DNA from: Paenibacillus sp. Marseille-Q4541
Lineage (GTDB): Bacteria > Bacillota > Bacilli > Paenibacillales > Paenibacillaceae
DNA length: 51,338 nt
NCBI RefSeq assembly: GCF_018310695.1
Contig: NZ_JAGXCY010000032.1
Span: 1 to 51,338, forward strand
Direction of reading: 5' to 3'
The stretch's first letter is position 1. Each line of letters starts with the position of its first letter. Below, in pieces: positions 1 through 7,273 of the stretch. The notes below the pieces were generated by a model. The model ran no database searches. It worked only from the letters and a program-made list of their open reading frames with translations, and was not told the DNA's origin. The translations under genes and the position numbers were made by a program.

Positions 1-154
1 TACATATACATAACATTTATCAATACATAAAATATACCATTTATTAGTTTCTGGATATTACATAGATTTATGGCAGGAAGACGCAAATATGTAGTTACTG
101 GTCGAGTATCAAAATGTTTGAGGTTTAGATATAATAGCCAGTGAGGTGGTGAAT

Positions 155-1267
155 ATGTATATGTTTTTTGAAAAGTTCTCAAATAATCGATTAAAGAAAC
201 TTACCCTCACTGAAATCAAGATTCTACTTTGGCTTACAGACTTGATTCGTTGGAACATTTCTCCATTGCATCAATATGTCATCAGACTTTCCGATTTATC
301 TGAGAGAATGAACCATAAAAATATTAAATATACAGAGTTAAAATCGACTTTTATCCAACTGGCCGAAACCGAAATCTTAGTGCAAGAGCGGTCTCTAGAA
401 TTCGAGAAAAGGTTGATTGAAAATATCGAGATTCCTAGCAGATCCCAAGTAATTAGCTTCAAGATGCATGCTGCCATAGAAATTCTGTTTCTTAGACTCG
501 CCAAAATGTTTAATACCGATGAAATAAACTTACTGCTGAAAGCCAAAAGTACTTTTACTATCAAATTGTATACTCTTGTTCGTGACAGCGTGTGGAACGG
601 TGATATTGTTACTATCGAAGAATTAAGAGAGATGTTAGATGTACATGATCAATACCCACGCTATGCTAACTTTAAAGCAAGGATACTGGTGCCAGCTTCT
701 GAAGAAATTAAATCTCTCCTTGGCTTGTCGATAAATTTCATCGAGCAAAAATCAGGAAATCGAATAAATAGTTTGCAAATCCAACTATCCCGTTCCATCT
801 CGCATGCTCACCTGGATATCAACCAGGACTACTTTTTGGATCAAGCCAAGCTTTTCACAAAGTTCATTGATGCCAAGCTTACTCCGGACCTCTATTCCAA
901 GTGGCTGCAAAAAGGAGAATATGCTTTTATTGTTGCACTTGATTATGTTCAAACTCGAATTGGATCAATCCGGCAGCCGGTGCCGTATTTATCAAAACTT
1001 ATTGAGACTGAAAACTTTGGACAAGTAATAAACGGACTGAGACCTGAAGAATACCTGCTGATTCGTGGCTTCCTGGATCCCTTCAGGAATATTACCAGTG
1101 TGACTCCTCAATTTGTGATAGAAAAGGAATTTAGACAGTACTGCGAAGACAATGGATACGAAAGGAACACTCTTCAGCTTTGGCTCAAGGCTAAGGACAA
1201 GATTATCAATGATATCCATGGTTTTGTAAGCAATAATCGAAAGAAAAAGCACCCCAATCATACATAG
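155..1267 (+). CDS. Rep_3-family replication initiator (RepB-like), copy A
   Basis: Plasmid initiator protein of the Rep_3 type, which binds iterons and opens the origin through two winged-helix domains. The central stretch (about residues 130-215) reads ...FTIKLYTLVRDSV... then ...IEELREMLDVHDQYPRY... and K-x-RILVPASEEI. It lines up with the matching stretch of the other Rep_3 protein encoded at 1258-2493, so the two are paralogues. I chose the ATG at 155 because GAGGTGG lies just upstream; in-frame GTG codons at 146 and 149 overlap that Shine-Dalgarno. The gene converges on copy B and their 3' ends overlap by 10 bp. No iterons lie upstream of it. A TATAAT at 130-135 could be a -10 box but has no good -35. 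The family call is firm; whether this copy is the working initiator or a regulator is unknown. Confidence 0.8.
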   Translation: MYMFFEKFSNNRLKKLTLTEIKILLWLTDLIRWNISPLHQYVIRLSDLSERMNHKNIKYTELKSTFIQLAETEILVQERSLEFEKRLIENIEIPSRSQVISFKMHAAIEILFLRLAKMFNTDEINLLLKAKSTFTIKLYTLVRDSVWNGDIVTIEELREMLDVHDQYPRYANFKARILVPASEEIKSLLGLSINFIEQKSGNRINSLQIQLSRSISHAHLDINQDYFLDQAKLFTKFIDAKLTPDLYSKWLQKGEYAFIVALDYVQTRIGSIRQPVPYLSKLIETENFGQVINGLRPEEYLLIRGFLDPFRNITSVTPQFVIEKEFRQYCEDNGYERNTLQLWLKAKDKIINDIHGFVSNNRKKKHPNHT

Positions 1268-1275
1268 GGGTGCTC
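1248..1275 (-). terminator. Intrinsic terminator inside the overlapping 3' ends of the two rep genes
   Basis: AGCACCCC (1249-1256) pairs with GGGGTGCT (1267-1274). Read on the minus strand the hairpin is followed by TTTTTCTTT, a proper U tract. The stop codons of both convergent rep genes lie in its loop or stem. On the plus strand no U tract follows, so it should mainly stop minus-strand (copy B) transcripts. Confidence 0.75.
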
Positions 1276-2493
1276 CAATAAGTATTCATACAGCTCTCGT
1301 ACATACTTCTGCTCAAAATCCTCCGGATCAAGTGGCCGAAGATTTCGGCTCCTGCGTATTTCAAGTGTTCTGTGAATTTCATCAACAACCGCTTGAGTCA
1401 TGTCACTACGCATTTTTTTCTCTTCAGACTTTTTCGCCTGATCCATCTTTTCCTGATGATTTTCAATCAGCCGGCGCAAGCGGGCATTCAAATGAGGAAT
1501 CGATGTCTCAAAATCATAAAGATCTTCCTCCTCATATCCTGCTCCGTTATTCACAAAATCCTCCCGGATTGCTTTAACCATATAACCGCTTATATTGTCA
1601 ATGCTCGCCTCTTGTTTAGTCTCATAAACATACTGAATATTGGCTTTGACTCTCTTTTCGCCAAATGTTTTAAGTAAGTCTTCAGCAACAGACTTTCTTA
1701 CACCGAAGCGAGTCAATAAAGATATCGCTGTGACACCTTCTTCAAATAAATCAGGATCCTTTTGCAGCAACTTTTTACGGTGATTTTGTTTTATGTAACA
1801 AGTAATTGCGACTACCTTATGTCCGACTTTTGTCTCCTCAAAATCAAAAGAAATATCGGTCTTCTCAGCCAGCTCCTCTTGTGTTTTTAAAAGTACCCGC
1901 TGCTTTAGGTGTCCATAATGCGTTAATTTGCCTGGTTCAATCTCGAGTAAGTTACGAAGCTGCTCAAGTGTGAACCTTCTCTTTCCAAAATTGAGATAAC
2001 GTTTCAGCAGTTCATACATCCGAATCGAGTATTTACTTCTAAGGACCAGAACGTTAGCTAATTTATATCGGGTAAAGTCCTTCTTAAGCTTCAGTAGGTA
2101 AGGCTTCAACTGAGGCGAGAACTCTAATTCAACTACACCTTTCCGATGGTGATAACGAGACGCGGAAAGCCAGTTTACCACTAGCTCTGATTCCCCATTA
2201 TTTTCACGGATAACGAGTGTTTTTCGCTGCAGCCCAGTTACAACTTCTCTTATTTTCTTATAGAAGTTCTTTTCCTGCAGATCTAGAATATCAGCAAATT
2301 CTTTCACTTTAACAAAATGAGTTTTAAAATCCTCATCGTCTGGTTGAATCAAGGATATAAGTGTATAGATTACTCGTGATTCCTGCAGGTCCAGGTTAAG
2401 AGGCATTTCGATCAATGCATTTGATTTCGTAACGATGTACTCGGGTGAAATAGATGTTGGTTCTAGGTCGAATTCTAACTGCTCTGCTTTCAT
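1258..2493 (-). CDS. Rep_3-family replication initiator (RepB-like), copy B, next to the iterons
   Basis: Classic Rep_3 initiator of about 411 residues. The first winged helix begins at ALIEMPLNLDLQESRVIYTLIS. The second contains KYSIRMYELLKRYLNFGKRRFTL and LRNLLEIEPGKLTHYG. A basic, charged C-terminal tail of about 100 residues follows. I chose the ATG at 2493 (MKAEQLEFDLEP) because AAAGGGAGGG lies about 8-14 bases upstream; a longer reading to 2607 would cross the promoter and the first iterons. The gene lies directly beside the iteron field, which makes it the likely main initiator. One iteron touches its -35 box, which implies autoregulation by the Rep protein. Its transcript ends in the hairpin at 1248-1275. 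Confidence 0.88.
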   Translation of the reverse strand: MKAEQLEFDLEPTSISPEYIVTKSNALIEMPLNLDLQESRVIYTLISLIQPDDEDFKTHFVKVKEFADILDLQEKNFYKKIREVVTGLQRKTLVIRENNGESELVVNWLSASRYHHRKGVVELEFSPQLKPYLLKLKKDFTRYKLANVLVLRSKYSIRMYELLKRYLNFGKRRFTLEQLRNLLEIEPGKLTHYGHLKQRVLLKTQEELAEKTDISFDFEETKVGHKVVAITCYIKQNHRKKLLQKDPDLFEEGVTAISLLTRFGVRKSVAEDLLKTFGEKRVKANIQYVYETKQEASIDNISGYMVKAIREDFVNNGAGYEEEDLYDFETSIPHLNARLRRLIENHQEKMDQAKKSEEKKMRSDMTQAVVDEIHRTLEIRRSRNLRPLDPEDFEQKYVRELYEYLLEHPYV

Positions 2494-2518
2494 TTCTCTT
2501 AACCCTCCCTTTAAAATT

Positions 2519-2547
2519 ACTATAAATAACCGGTTACTGATTTTCCA
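2519..2547 (-). promoter_or_regulatory. Promoter of rep copy B, abutted by an inverted iteron
   Basis: On the minus strand TGGAAA (2547-2542) is separated by 17 bases from TATAGT (2524-2519), about 25 bases before the start codon. The minus-strand iteron at 2547-2565 shares a base with the -35 box, so Rep bound there would block RNA polymerase. The hexamers are read by eye; repression is inference. Confidence 0.5.
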
Positions 2548-3439
2548 CTCCTTTATATGTGACAGATAAAAGTAAATAACTTCCTTCAGTAACTGAACTT
2601 CTGTCACAAAAAGAGGAGTTTTTTAACCGAACATTGCTAAAGAGTTGAATTTTCTTTCTTATAATAGAGTGCTTTTATGCTTTCTAGAACGTAATTATCA
2701 CATAATGAGGAGTCTCTTTCTAGTTTTCTGTCACATAACGAGGAGTTTTTTGAATCATATACGCTTAGCTGTCACAAATAAAGGAGTAAATAAAGCAAAC
2801 TATCACATTTTAAGGAGTAGTATTTACTTTCTGTCACAAACTTAGGAGTAAAACACATTACCTGGTGACTTTCTTTACGTATGCCATCAAATTTGCAGGA
2901 ATCGGCCTTTGTCTGTCACAAATAAAGGAGTTGTTTTCATAATTATCATTTCCTAGCTGTCACAGTGTAGGGAGTATCCAATCACAAGTGTCACAAAATT
3001 AGGAGTAATCAACCCTTACTGTCACAATAAAAGGAGTAAATTTTATATCAGTATCTCTTTGAAACAACCTAGACCAAGATCAGAGAAGAAATCATTCGTA
3101 TATATATAATCGGTAACGAATTGGGTGAAGTTTTACTATATCTACTCCTCTAATTGTGACACCTCTACTCCTTTTATTGTGACGGCTCACTCCTACAAAT
3201 GTGATACTTTACTCCTCTAACTGTGACATCTATACTCCCCAAGTTGTGACTGTTAACTCCTTATCTTGTGACAGCAAAGTGCTAGAAAGCCCGTCAATTC
3301 AATAGATTCATAGACCTGTAAACAAGCAATCAATTTGTTAATCATTTTAAATAACAAAACAATATTAATAAACAAACAGTATGCGACATAGCTTTTTTCA
3401 ATTCTTCTTAATTTCTTTTTCTGTCACAAAATAAGGAGT
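2547..3439. repeat. Iteron field: 18 copies of a 19-bp repeat in both orientations (probable oriV)
   Basis: The consensus is CTGTCACAAANNNAGGAGT. Minus orientation: 2547-2565. Plus orientation: starts at 2601, about 2695 (degenerate), 2728, 2769, 2800, 2831, 2913, 2957, 2988 and 3019. Minus orientation again: 3144-3162, 3167-3185, 3189-3207, 3211-3229, 3234-3252 and 3256-3274. One more plus copy: 3421-3439. Spacing is irregular in the plus block (about 30-80 bp) and tighter, near 22 bp, in the inverted block. A+T-rich stretches lie between and beyond the blocks (about 3038-3140 and 3296-3420) and could be the unwinding element. Multiple iterons beside a Rep_3 gene are the hallmark of a theta-type, iteron-controlled origin. 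No clear DnaA box was seen here. Confidence 0.9.
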
Positions 3440-3455
3440 GGAAATATGTAGAACT

Positions 3456-3483
3456 TTGAAGGTAATATATTAATATATATATT
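3456..3483 (+). promoter_or_regulatory. Candidate promoter for the HTH/DnaA-domain gene
   Basis: TTGAAG (3456-3461) and TATATT (3478-3483) are 16 bases apart. They lie 17 bases after the isolated plus-strand iteron at 3421-3439. The A+T-rich context allows other -10 choices, so confidence is limited. The iteron placement suggests Rep-dependent control. Confidence 0.4.
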
Positions 3484-3511
3484 AGAATGAATTCAATAAC
3501 TGTTACATAAA

Positions 3512-3601
3512 AAATAAAGCCCTCATTCTAGTCAACATTTGCTGTCCGCGGCCGCCAAGCATAAGACAGTAAATGTGAGGAAGTAAGGACTTCATTCACA
3601 T
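3512..3601 (-). ncRNA. Candidate antisense RNA (ctRNA) to the leader of the HTH/DnaA-domain gene
   Basis: On the minus strand TTGAGA (3635-3630) lies 17 bases before TAATCT (3613-3608), giving a predicted 5' end near 3601. The transcript would fold ACATTTACTGTC against GACAGCAAATGT, enclosed by CCTCA/TGAGG and AAGTCCT/AGGGCTT pairs. It would end in TTTATTTTTT at about 3516-3507. Such an RNA of 80-90 nt would be fully complementary to the leader of the plus-strand gene at 3688, the arrangement used by countertranscript RNAs that limit plasmid copy number. It is predicted from sequence only. Confidence 0.45.
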
Positions 3602-3687
3602 TAATTAGATTATGGCTATTTTAGCATAGTCTCAAAACTCTGTGAAGGTCACCTGCTTTGTTCATAGGGCGTTAGAGGAGTATTCTT

Positions 3688-4674
3688 ATGATCAACAAGA
3701 ATCTAAAAGGTACACAACATAAGTTAATGTATTATCGGTATAGGCCAACGGGTACAGAGACACCTAAAGTGAGAAAAGTCGACGGTGTTGAACAAATCTA
3801 CACCGAAAAAGAATTAGAGAAAATCTATATTACAGAAGATAATGTGCGTAAGTTCAGCTTAGACAAGCACGGGCAGCCTATTCCCTATGTAGATGGTCAC
3901 GTTACTATTCTGAGCAATTATATCTTTGACTATTGGAGTCATTTTCTCGGTGCTGAGGGTGTGGCTCTATACGCTCATTTGAAACGCTACTGCTATGGGG
4001 ATAAAGATTACTGCTGGCCAGATCTCAAACTAATTAGCTTGAAAATGAACAAGAGTCGGAATACGATTAAAAAGTTTTTAGGCACTCTTGAGCGATATGG
4101 TTTCGTACTTGTCTTCAATGTTCAGAATGCAGACATGAATAATATGGAGGAAAGTCCCCTCTATAAGGTTCGTAAGCAGGTCCCTTTCCTGCCCCAGGAG
4201 CTCTATGAGCAGCTTCCGACTGAATTAAAACTTGATCACGATAAGTACATGCAGGGGATTGTTGCGAATTTTGATCAATTTCTCAACCTGAACCCAGCCG
4301 TTGACTACTTAGAGATTTATGATGATGTTGTTAAACATGGCACTGTAGTACGTAAAGAAAAATCAGTGCTGCAATTGGAAAAGGAAGCACTCAACAAGAT
4401 AAGCTTACTCGAACAAGAGCGTACCGATGAAGACACAAAGTTATGGGATCAAGTATTAAGTGGAATAAGTACAACTCTTTCCCGTCCTTCTTTCGATACT
4501 TGGTTTAAAAATACTTTTGCTATTAAGCGAGGACAAGTGCTTACAGTATACTCTCCAGTCCCCTTTACAAGGGATTGGCTAAGAGAACGGTATAAAGATA
4601 CGATTTTACAAATTGTCTTGCCTTTTGCCTGCGATATCAGCGAGATACACTTTGATTGTGTACAGTTAGATTAG
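3688..4674 (+). CDS. Plasmid replication-associated HTH protein with C-terminal DnaA domain I
   Basis: 328 residues. Residues about 60-160 resemble a winged helix-turn-helix of the DnaD/RepA_N kind (ALYAHLKRYCYGDKDYCWP... followed by MNKSRNTIKKFLGTLERYGF). Residues 252-328 (LWDQVLSGISTTLSRPSFDTW..., then FTRDWLRERY) closely match domain I of bacterial DnaA, the part that binds helicase-loading partners. No AAA+ or DnaA DNA-binding domain is present. The start ATG follows TTAGAGGAG. The gene lies between the iteron field and a palindrome array and has its own candidate antisense RNA, so a role in initiation or helicase recruitment is likely. The domain assignments are recognition by eye; the role is inference. 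Confidence 0.75.
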   Translation: MINKNLKGTQHKLMYYRYRPTGTETPKVRKVDGVEQIYTEKELEKIYITEDNVRKFSLDKHGQPIPYVDGHVTILSNYIFDYWSHFLGAEGVALYAHLKRYCYGDKDYCWPDLKLISLKMNKSRNTIKKFLGTLERYGFVLVFNVQNADMNNMEESPLYKVRKQVPFLPQELYEQLPTELKLDHDKYMQGIVANFDQFLNLNPAVDYLEIYDDVVKHGTVVRKEKSVLQLEKEALNKISLLEQERTDEDTKLWDQVLSGISTTLSRPSFDTWFKNTFAIKRGQVLTVYSPVPFTRDWLRERYKDTILQIVLPFACDISEIHFDCVQLD

Positions 4675-4703
4675 TAAAACAGACCTCATGGTCTGTTTTT
4701 TTA
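4675..4703 (+). terminator. Intrinsic terminator after the HTH/DnaA-domain gene
   Basis: AACAGACC, a short ATG-containing loop and GGTCTGTT are followed by seven T residues, immediately after the stop codon at 4674. Confidence 0.85.
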
Positions 4704-4714
4704 TGTAATTGTCC

Positions 4715-4979
4715 GCTTCTCAAAATCTGAAATGCCGACTATCAAATTTTTAGAAGCCGCCTCTCAAAATTTGAGTAGCGGGGTATAAAAATTTGAAAAG
4801 CGTCGTCTCTCAATTTTTGAGAGGCGGTTTAACTAATAAATCTCGCCTCTCAATTTTCGAGAAGCTGCCTTTCAAATTTTGAAAGGCCTATTCGCTAGTC
4901 AATAACTGAGAGGCCCTCTCTGAAGATTTGAGAGAGTTTGGATCAGATGTTGAGAGACCCTATCTCATATTTTGAGAAC
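4715..4979. repeat. Array of about nine imperfect ~22-bp palindromes (GCCTCTCAAAATTTGAGAGGC type)
   Basis: Units lie at about 4715-4735, 4737-4758, 4759-4779, 4781-4802, 4804-4825, 4845-4865, 4867-4888, 4897-4916 (half), 4915-4935 and 4944-4979 (two halves). The half-site is CTCTCAAA/TTTGAGAG around an A/T centre. The best units (4804, 4867) are almost perfect palindromes. The first five are directly head-to-tail. The array fills the gene-free stretch between the replication protein and the SOS operon. Candidate roles are binding sites for the preceding HTH protein, a second origin, or a partition centromere. No ParA/ParM-like gene is in the window. Confidence 0.8.
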
Positions 4980-5085
4980 AAATAAATACAATTAAAAAAA
5001 CGAAAGAAGCACTACAAGTAAGAAAAACGATATTATACTCCTACAACATTATTGAGTGGATGAAAAAGATATGCATAAAAAATAA

Positions 5086-5119
5086 AAAAGATTGCTAGTT
5101 AGTTATTTAGCAATCTTTA
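5086..5119 (-). terminator. Intrinsic terminator of the YolD/UvrX operon
   Basis: AAAGATTGCTA (5087-5097) pairs with TAGCAATCTTT (5108-5118). On the minus strand the stem is followed by TTTTTTATTTTTT. It lies 18 bases beyond the yolD-like stop codon. Confidence 0.85.
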
Positions 5120-5136
5120 AAAAAATTCTCATTAGA

Positions 5137-5478
5137 TTATGAGCTAACTGAAACGATGTCCTGAACACTTACCCAATGCCATTCATCTCGATTAGTGACA
5201 AATTTAAATTCCCTTTTGTAAGCATTTATCAAAACAACGAACCCGCTCAGATGTATGTCTTTATATTCATCATATAATTGCAAATTTATACGCCGATGTT
5301 GATGAAGAGACTCTGCAAGTGCGAGTTGGATGAGCTCTACCTCTTGGGAATCTAGAATTGGTTTTGTTTTTTTGTTTTCTTCAACCTGCTGCCGTATTAT
5401 TACCTCTTTATGCTCCGGGAGCATCATTCGACTTGACTCCCATAATCCGTTACCTTCGAGTTTTTTTCGAGTTGTCAT
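5137..5478 (-). CDS. YolD-like family protein
   Basis: 113 residues. The MMLPEHKE motif near residue 18 and the C-terminal strands (ING-like ...LSGFVVLINAYKREFKF then WHWVSVQDIV) are typical of the YolD family. These small proteins are almost always encoded with Y-family polymerases of the UvrX/YqjW group on plasmids, SP-beta-like phages and Bacillus chromosomes. Their biochemical role is not settled; a UmuD-like accessory role has been proposed. The ATG overlaps the uvrX stop codon (ATGA at 5475-5478), so the two are translationally coupled. It is the last gene of the SOS operon. Confidence 0.85.
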   Translation of the reverse strand: MTTRKKLEGNGLWESSRMMLPEHKEVIIRQQVEENKKTKPILDSQEVELIQLALAESLHQHRRINLQLYDEYKDIHLSGFVVLINAYKREFKFVTNRDEWHWVSVQDIVSVSS

Positions 5479-6746
5479 TTGAAGTGACCTCCTATTTTAT
5501 CAGATCGGTCGACCGCTTGGCCCGCTGCCGTTTTGGAAACAGCGCGCATGACAACTGTATCCCCGTACTTCTGCTTTAGAGCATCAGTAACTCGTTCAAG
5601 AGCCATAGATTTCTCACGACCGGAGTCAAACATGGATACTTGGTATTCATTATCAGGTGAAAGCTGAGACAAACTGATACCCACCCTACGAATCGGGAAG
5701 CCATCCCAAAATTGATCTAACAGCTTGCAGGCCCATTGGTAAACTTGATTGGTTATATTCGTCGGGTCTTCCATTTTAAGTTGCCTAGAAAAGCCTGTAG
5801 GCCGGTCAAAATCAGCGCCTAAGCATCCTACTGACACTACGTTCCCCATTAACCCAAGTGTACGGCAGCGTTGGCAGACTAGCTCCGTCAACTCCAGCAG
5901 AACAACCTTAATTTCATCAATGGTTCCGTAGTCTCTGGGCAGGGTCATCATATGGCCGACTGATTTAGGTGCATCTTGGTGAGTGCCAGGGCGCACTGGA
6001 CTATCATCGATCCCGTTGGCTATTCTCCAGTACATCTCTGCCTGAATGTCAGAATTTTTTCCGAACTTACGACGCATCATATCCTTAAGCCTGGATAATG
6101 GCGTTTGAGCGACACTTCCGATCGTAGTAAGTCCCATTACTGTAAGATGCCGTTTCATTCGGCTCCCTACCATAAACATGTCGCTGACAGGTCGCTTCCA
6201 TAACGTCTCTGGTAGCATCTCTTTGGTTAAAGTGTAGACTCCTGCAGCATTCTTTTTCGCATAATTATCACACGCGGTCTTTGCAAGTATTTTAGTATTG
6301 GATATTCCAAATCGGGTGTACACTCCTGTTGCTTCTTGGACATGATTTTGTATTAAACGGGCCAATTCTTCAGGTGTGCAATCAAATAGGTGCAGGCTCC
6401 CGCTGACATCTAAGAACTGTTCATCGATACTGTACGGCTCCACCAAATCAGTATAAGACTTGTAGATTTCGGTGATTTTCATTGAGACATCAATATATTG
6501 CTGCATGCGTGGTTTAACGACCACAAGGTCCGGACACTTAGCCAGTGCCTCCCCTAGTCTTTCAGCAGTAGTTATTCCTTTAGATTTGGCAATGGGACAA
6601 GCAGCCAATACGATTCCTGAACGTCTTTCAGGATCACCGGCTACAACGAGCGGCCGATTTTTGTACTCCGGATGCTCTGCCTTTTCAACACTGGCATAGA
6701 ACGACTGACAGTCAGCTAACATAATGACTCGCTCTTTCGTCTTCAT
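5475..6746 (-). CDS. uvrX: Y-family translesion DNA polymerase (UvrX/YqjW type)
   Basis: 423 residues, full length for the family. The palm motif MLADCQSFYASVEKA (about residues 9-23) carries the first metal-binding aspartate, and SIDEQFLD (106-113) carries the catalytic Asp/Glu pair. A helix-hairpin-helix-like segment (MFMVGSRMKRHLTVMGLTTIG) and a little-finger domain (QDAPKSVGHMMTLPRDY...) follow. It copies past DNA lesions with low fidelity and is the plasmid/phage UmuC-like enzyme of Firmicutes. It overlaps the preceding gene by ATGA (6743-6746) and the yolD-like gene by ATGA, giving a tight three-gene operon under LexA boxes at 7134-7171. The family call is firm; the symbol is by similarity. 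Confidence 0.92.
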   Translation of the reverse strand: MKTKERVIMLADCQSFYASVEKAEHPEYKNRPLVVAGDPERRSGIVLAACPIAKSKGITTAERLGEALAKCPDLVVVKPRMQQYIDVSMKITEIYKSYTDLVEPYSIDEQFLDVSGSLHLFDCTPEELARLIQNHVQEATGVYTRFGISNTKILAKTACDNYAKKNAAGVYTLTKEMLPETLWKRPVSDMFMVGSRMKRHLTVMGLTTIGSVAQTPLSRLKDMMRRKFGKNSDIQAEMYWRIANGIDDSPVRPGTHQDAPKSVGHMMTLPRDYGTIDEIKVVLLELTELVCQRCRTLGLMGNVVSVGCLGADFDRPTGFSRQLKMEDPTNITNQVYQWACKLLDQFWDGFPIRRVGISLSQLSPDNEYQVSMFDSGREKSMALERVTDALKQKYGDTVVMRAVSKTAAGQAVDRSDKIGGHFK

Positions 6747-7114
6747 AATTGCTCTCTCTCAAACCCAAGGTAGTTGTATGAACGTTGCTCAATTTCTGCT
6801 TCAATCAGCCCCCAAAGCATAGACAACTTTCTATGGTATCCCTTGCTTACATACTGCAATTCAACGCCATGATTGGTCTTACGATACTCATACACCTTTA
6901 AATTCTTTTCTCGCATTAGCTTTCGAGCTGAGGTCAAATCACTCATTGCCGCATTTTGTAACCGTTCAATCATCACTCGAGTCAATTCCAAGGTTTTGAT
7001 ATCGGACCGACAAAGGAGCTCCCAGTCCTTCTCCAGTACATCGAGTAGTATCGGCAATAAAGCATAATCCTTAACAATTTTGATATCGTCTGAATTCAGC
7101 CCAATACTCAACAT
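6743..7114 (-). CDS. Hypothetical protein, first gene of the SOS operon
   Basis: About 123 residues from the ATG at 7114 (MLSIGLNSDDIKIV), preceded by GGGGTGG; a GTG at 7129 lies in frame upstream but overlaps that Shine-Dalgarno. No membrane segment or known motif. The protein is helical and charged, ending in a segment with several tyrosines. I do not recognise the family. Its four-base overlap with uvrX and its position directly behind two LexA boxes suggest that it acts with the translesion polymerase or in its control. Confidence 0.65.
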   Translation of the reverse strand: MLSIGLNSDDIKIVKDYALLPILLDVLEKDWELLCRSDIKTLELTRVMIERLQNAAMSDLTSARKLMREKNLKVYEYRKTNHGVELQYVSKGYHRKLSMLWGLIEAEIEQRSYNYLGFEREQL

Positions 7115-7133
7115 TACTATCCACCCCACATTA

Positions 7134-7179
7134 AGAACGTTTGTTTGTATTATATGCGAACATTAGTTCTTTTATCAAT
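7134..7179 (-). promoter_or_regulatory. SOS promoter with two LexA (DinR) boxes
   Basis: On the minus strand TTGATA (7179-7174) and TATAAT (7155-7150) are 18 bases apart. Between them lies a Bacillus-type LexA box, read on the plus strand as CGAACATTAGTTCT (7158-7171), against the consensus CGAACNNNNGTTCG. A second, weaker site, AGAACGTTTGTTTG (7134-7147), falls near the start of transcription. LexA bound at either would block the hypothetical-uvrX-yolD operon until DNA damage. Confidence 0.8.
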
Positions 7180-7228
7180 GTAAAATATAGGGGGTTCCCT
7201 TCTAACATATAAAAATAAACTTGAATTG

Positions 7229-7260
7229 AAAAAAGCTACCCATTTAAGGGTAGCTTTTGA
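7229..7260 (-). terminator. Intrinsic terminator of the minus-strand WapA-like/immunity operon
   Basis: AAAAGCTACCC, a six-base loop and GGGTAGCTTTT form an 11-bp stem. Read on the minus strand the stem is followed by more T residues. It lies 14 bases after the stop of the DUF4279-like gene. Confidence 0.85.
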
Positions 7261-7273
7261 CAAATTATCGGAT

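Noticed and set aside
2547..3439. CRISPR array
   Set aside because: Repeats occur in both orientations with irregular gaps, no uniform spacers and no cas genes; they are iterons next to a Rep_3 gene.
3546..3556. Cloning polylinker (adjacent SacII and NotI sites, CCGCGGCCGC)
   Set aside because: The G+C-rich stretch is the loop of a long natural inverted repeat in the leader; no other vector sequence is present.
4715..4979. CRISPR or tandem terminators
   Set aside because: Units are abutting palindromes without spacers and mostly lack U tracts.
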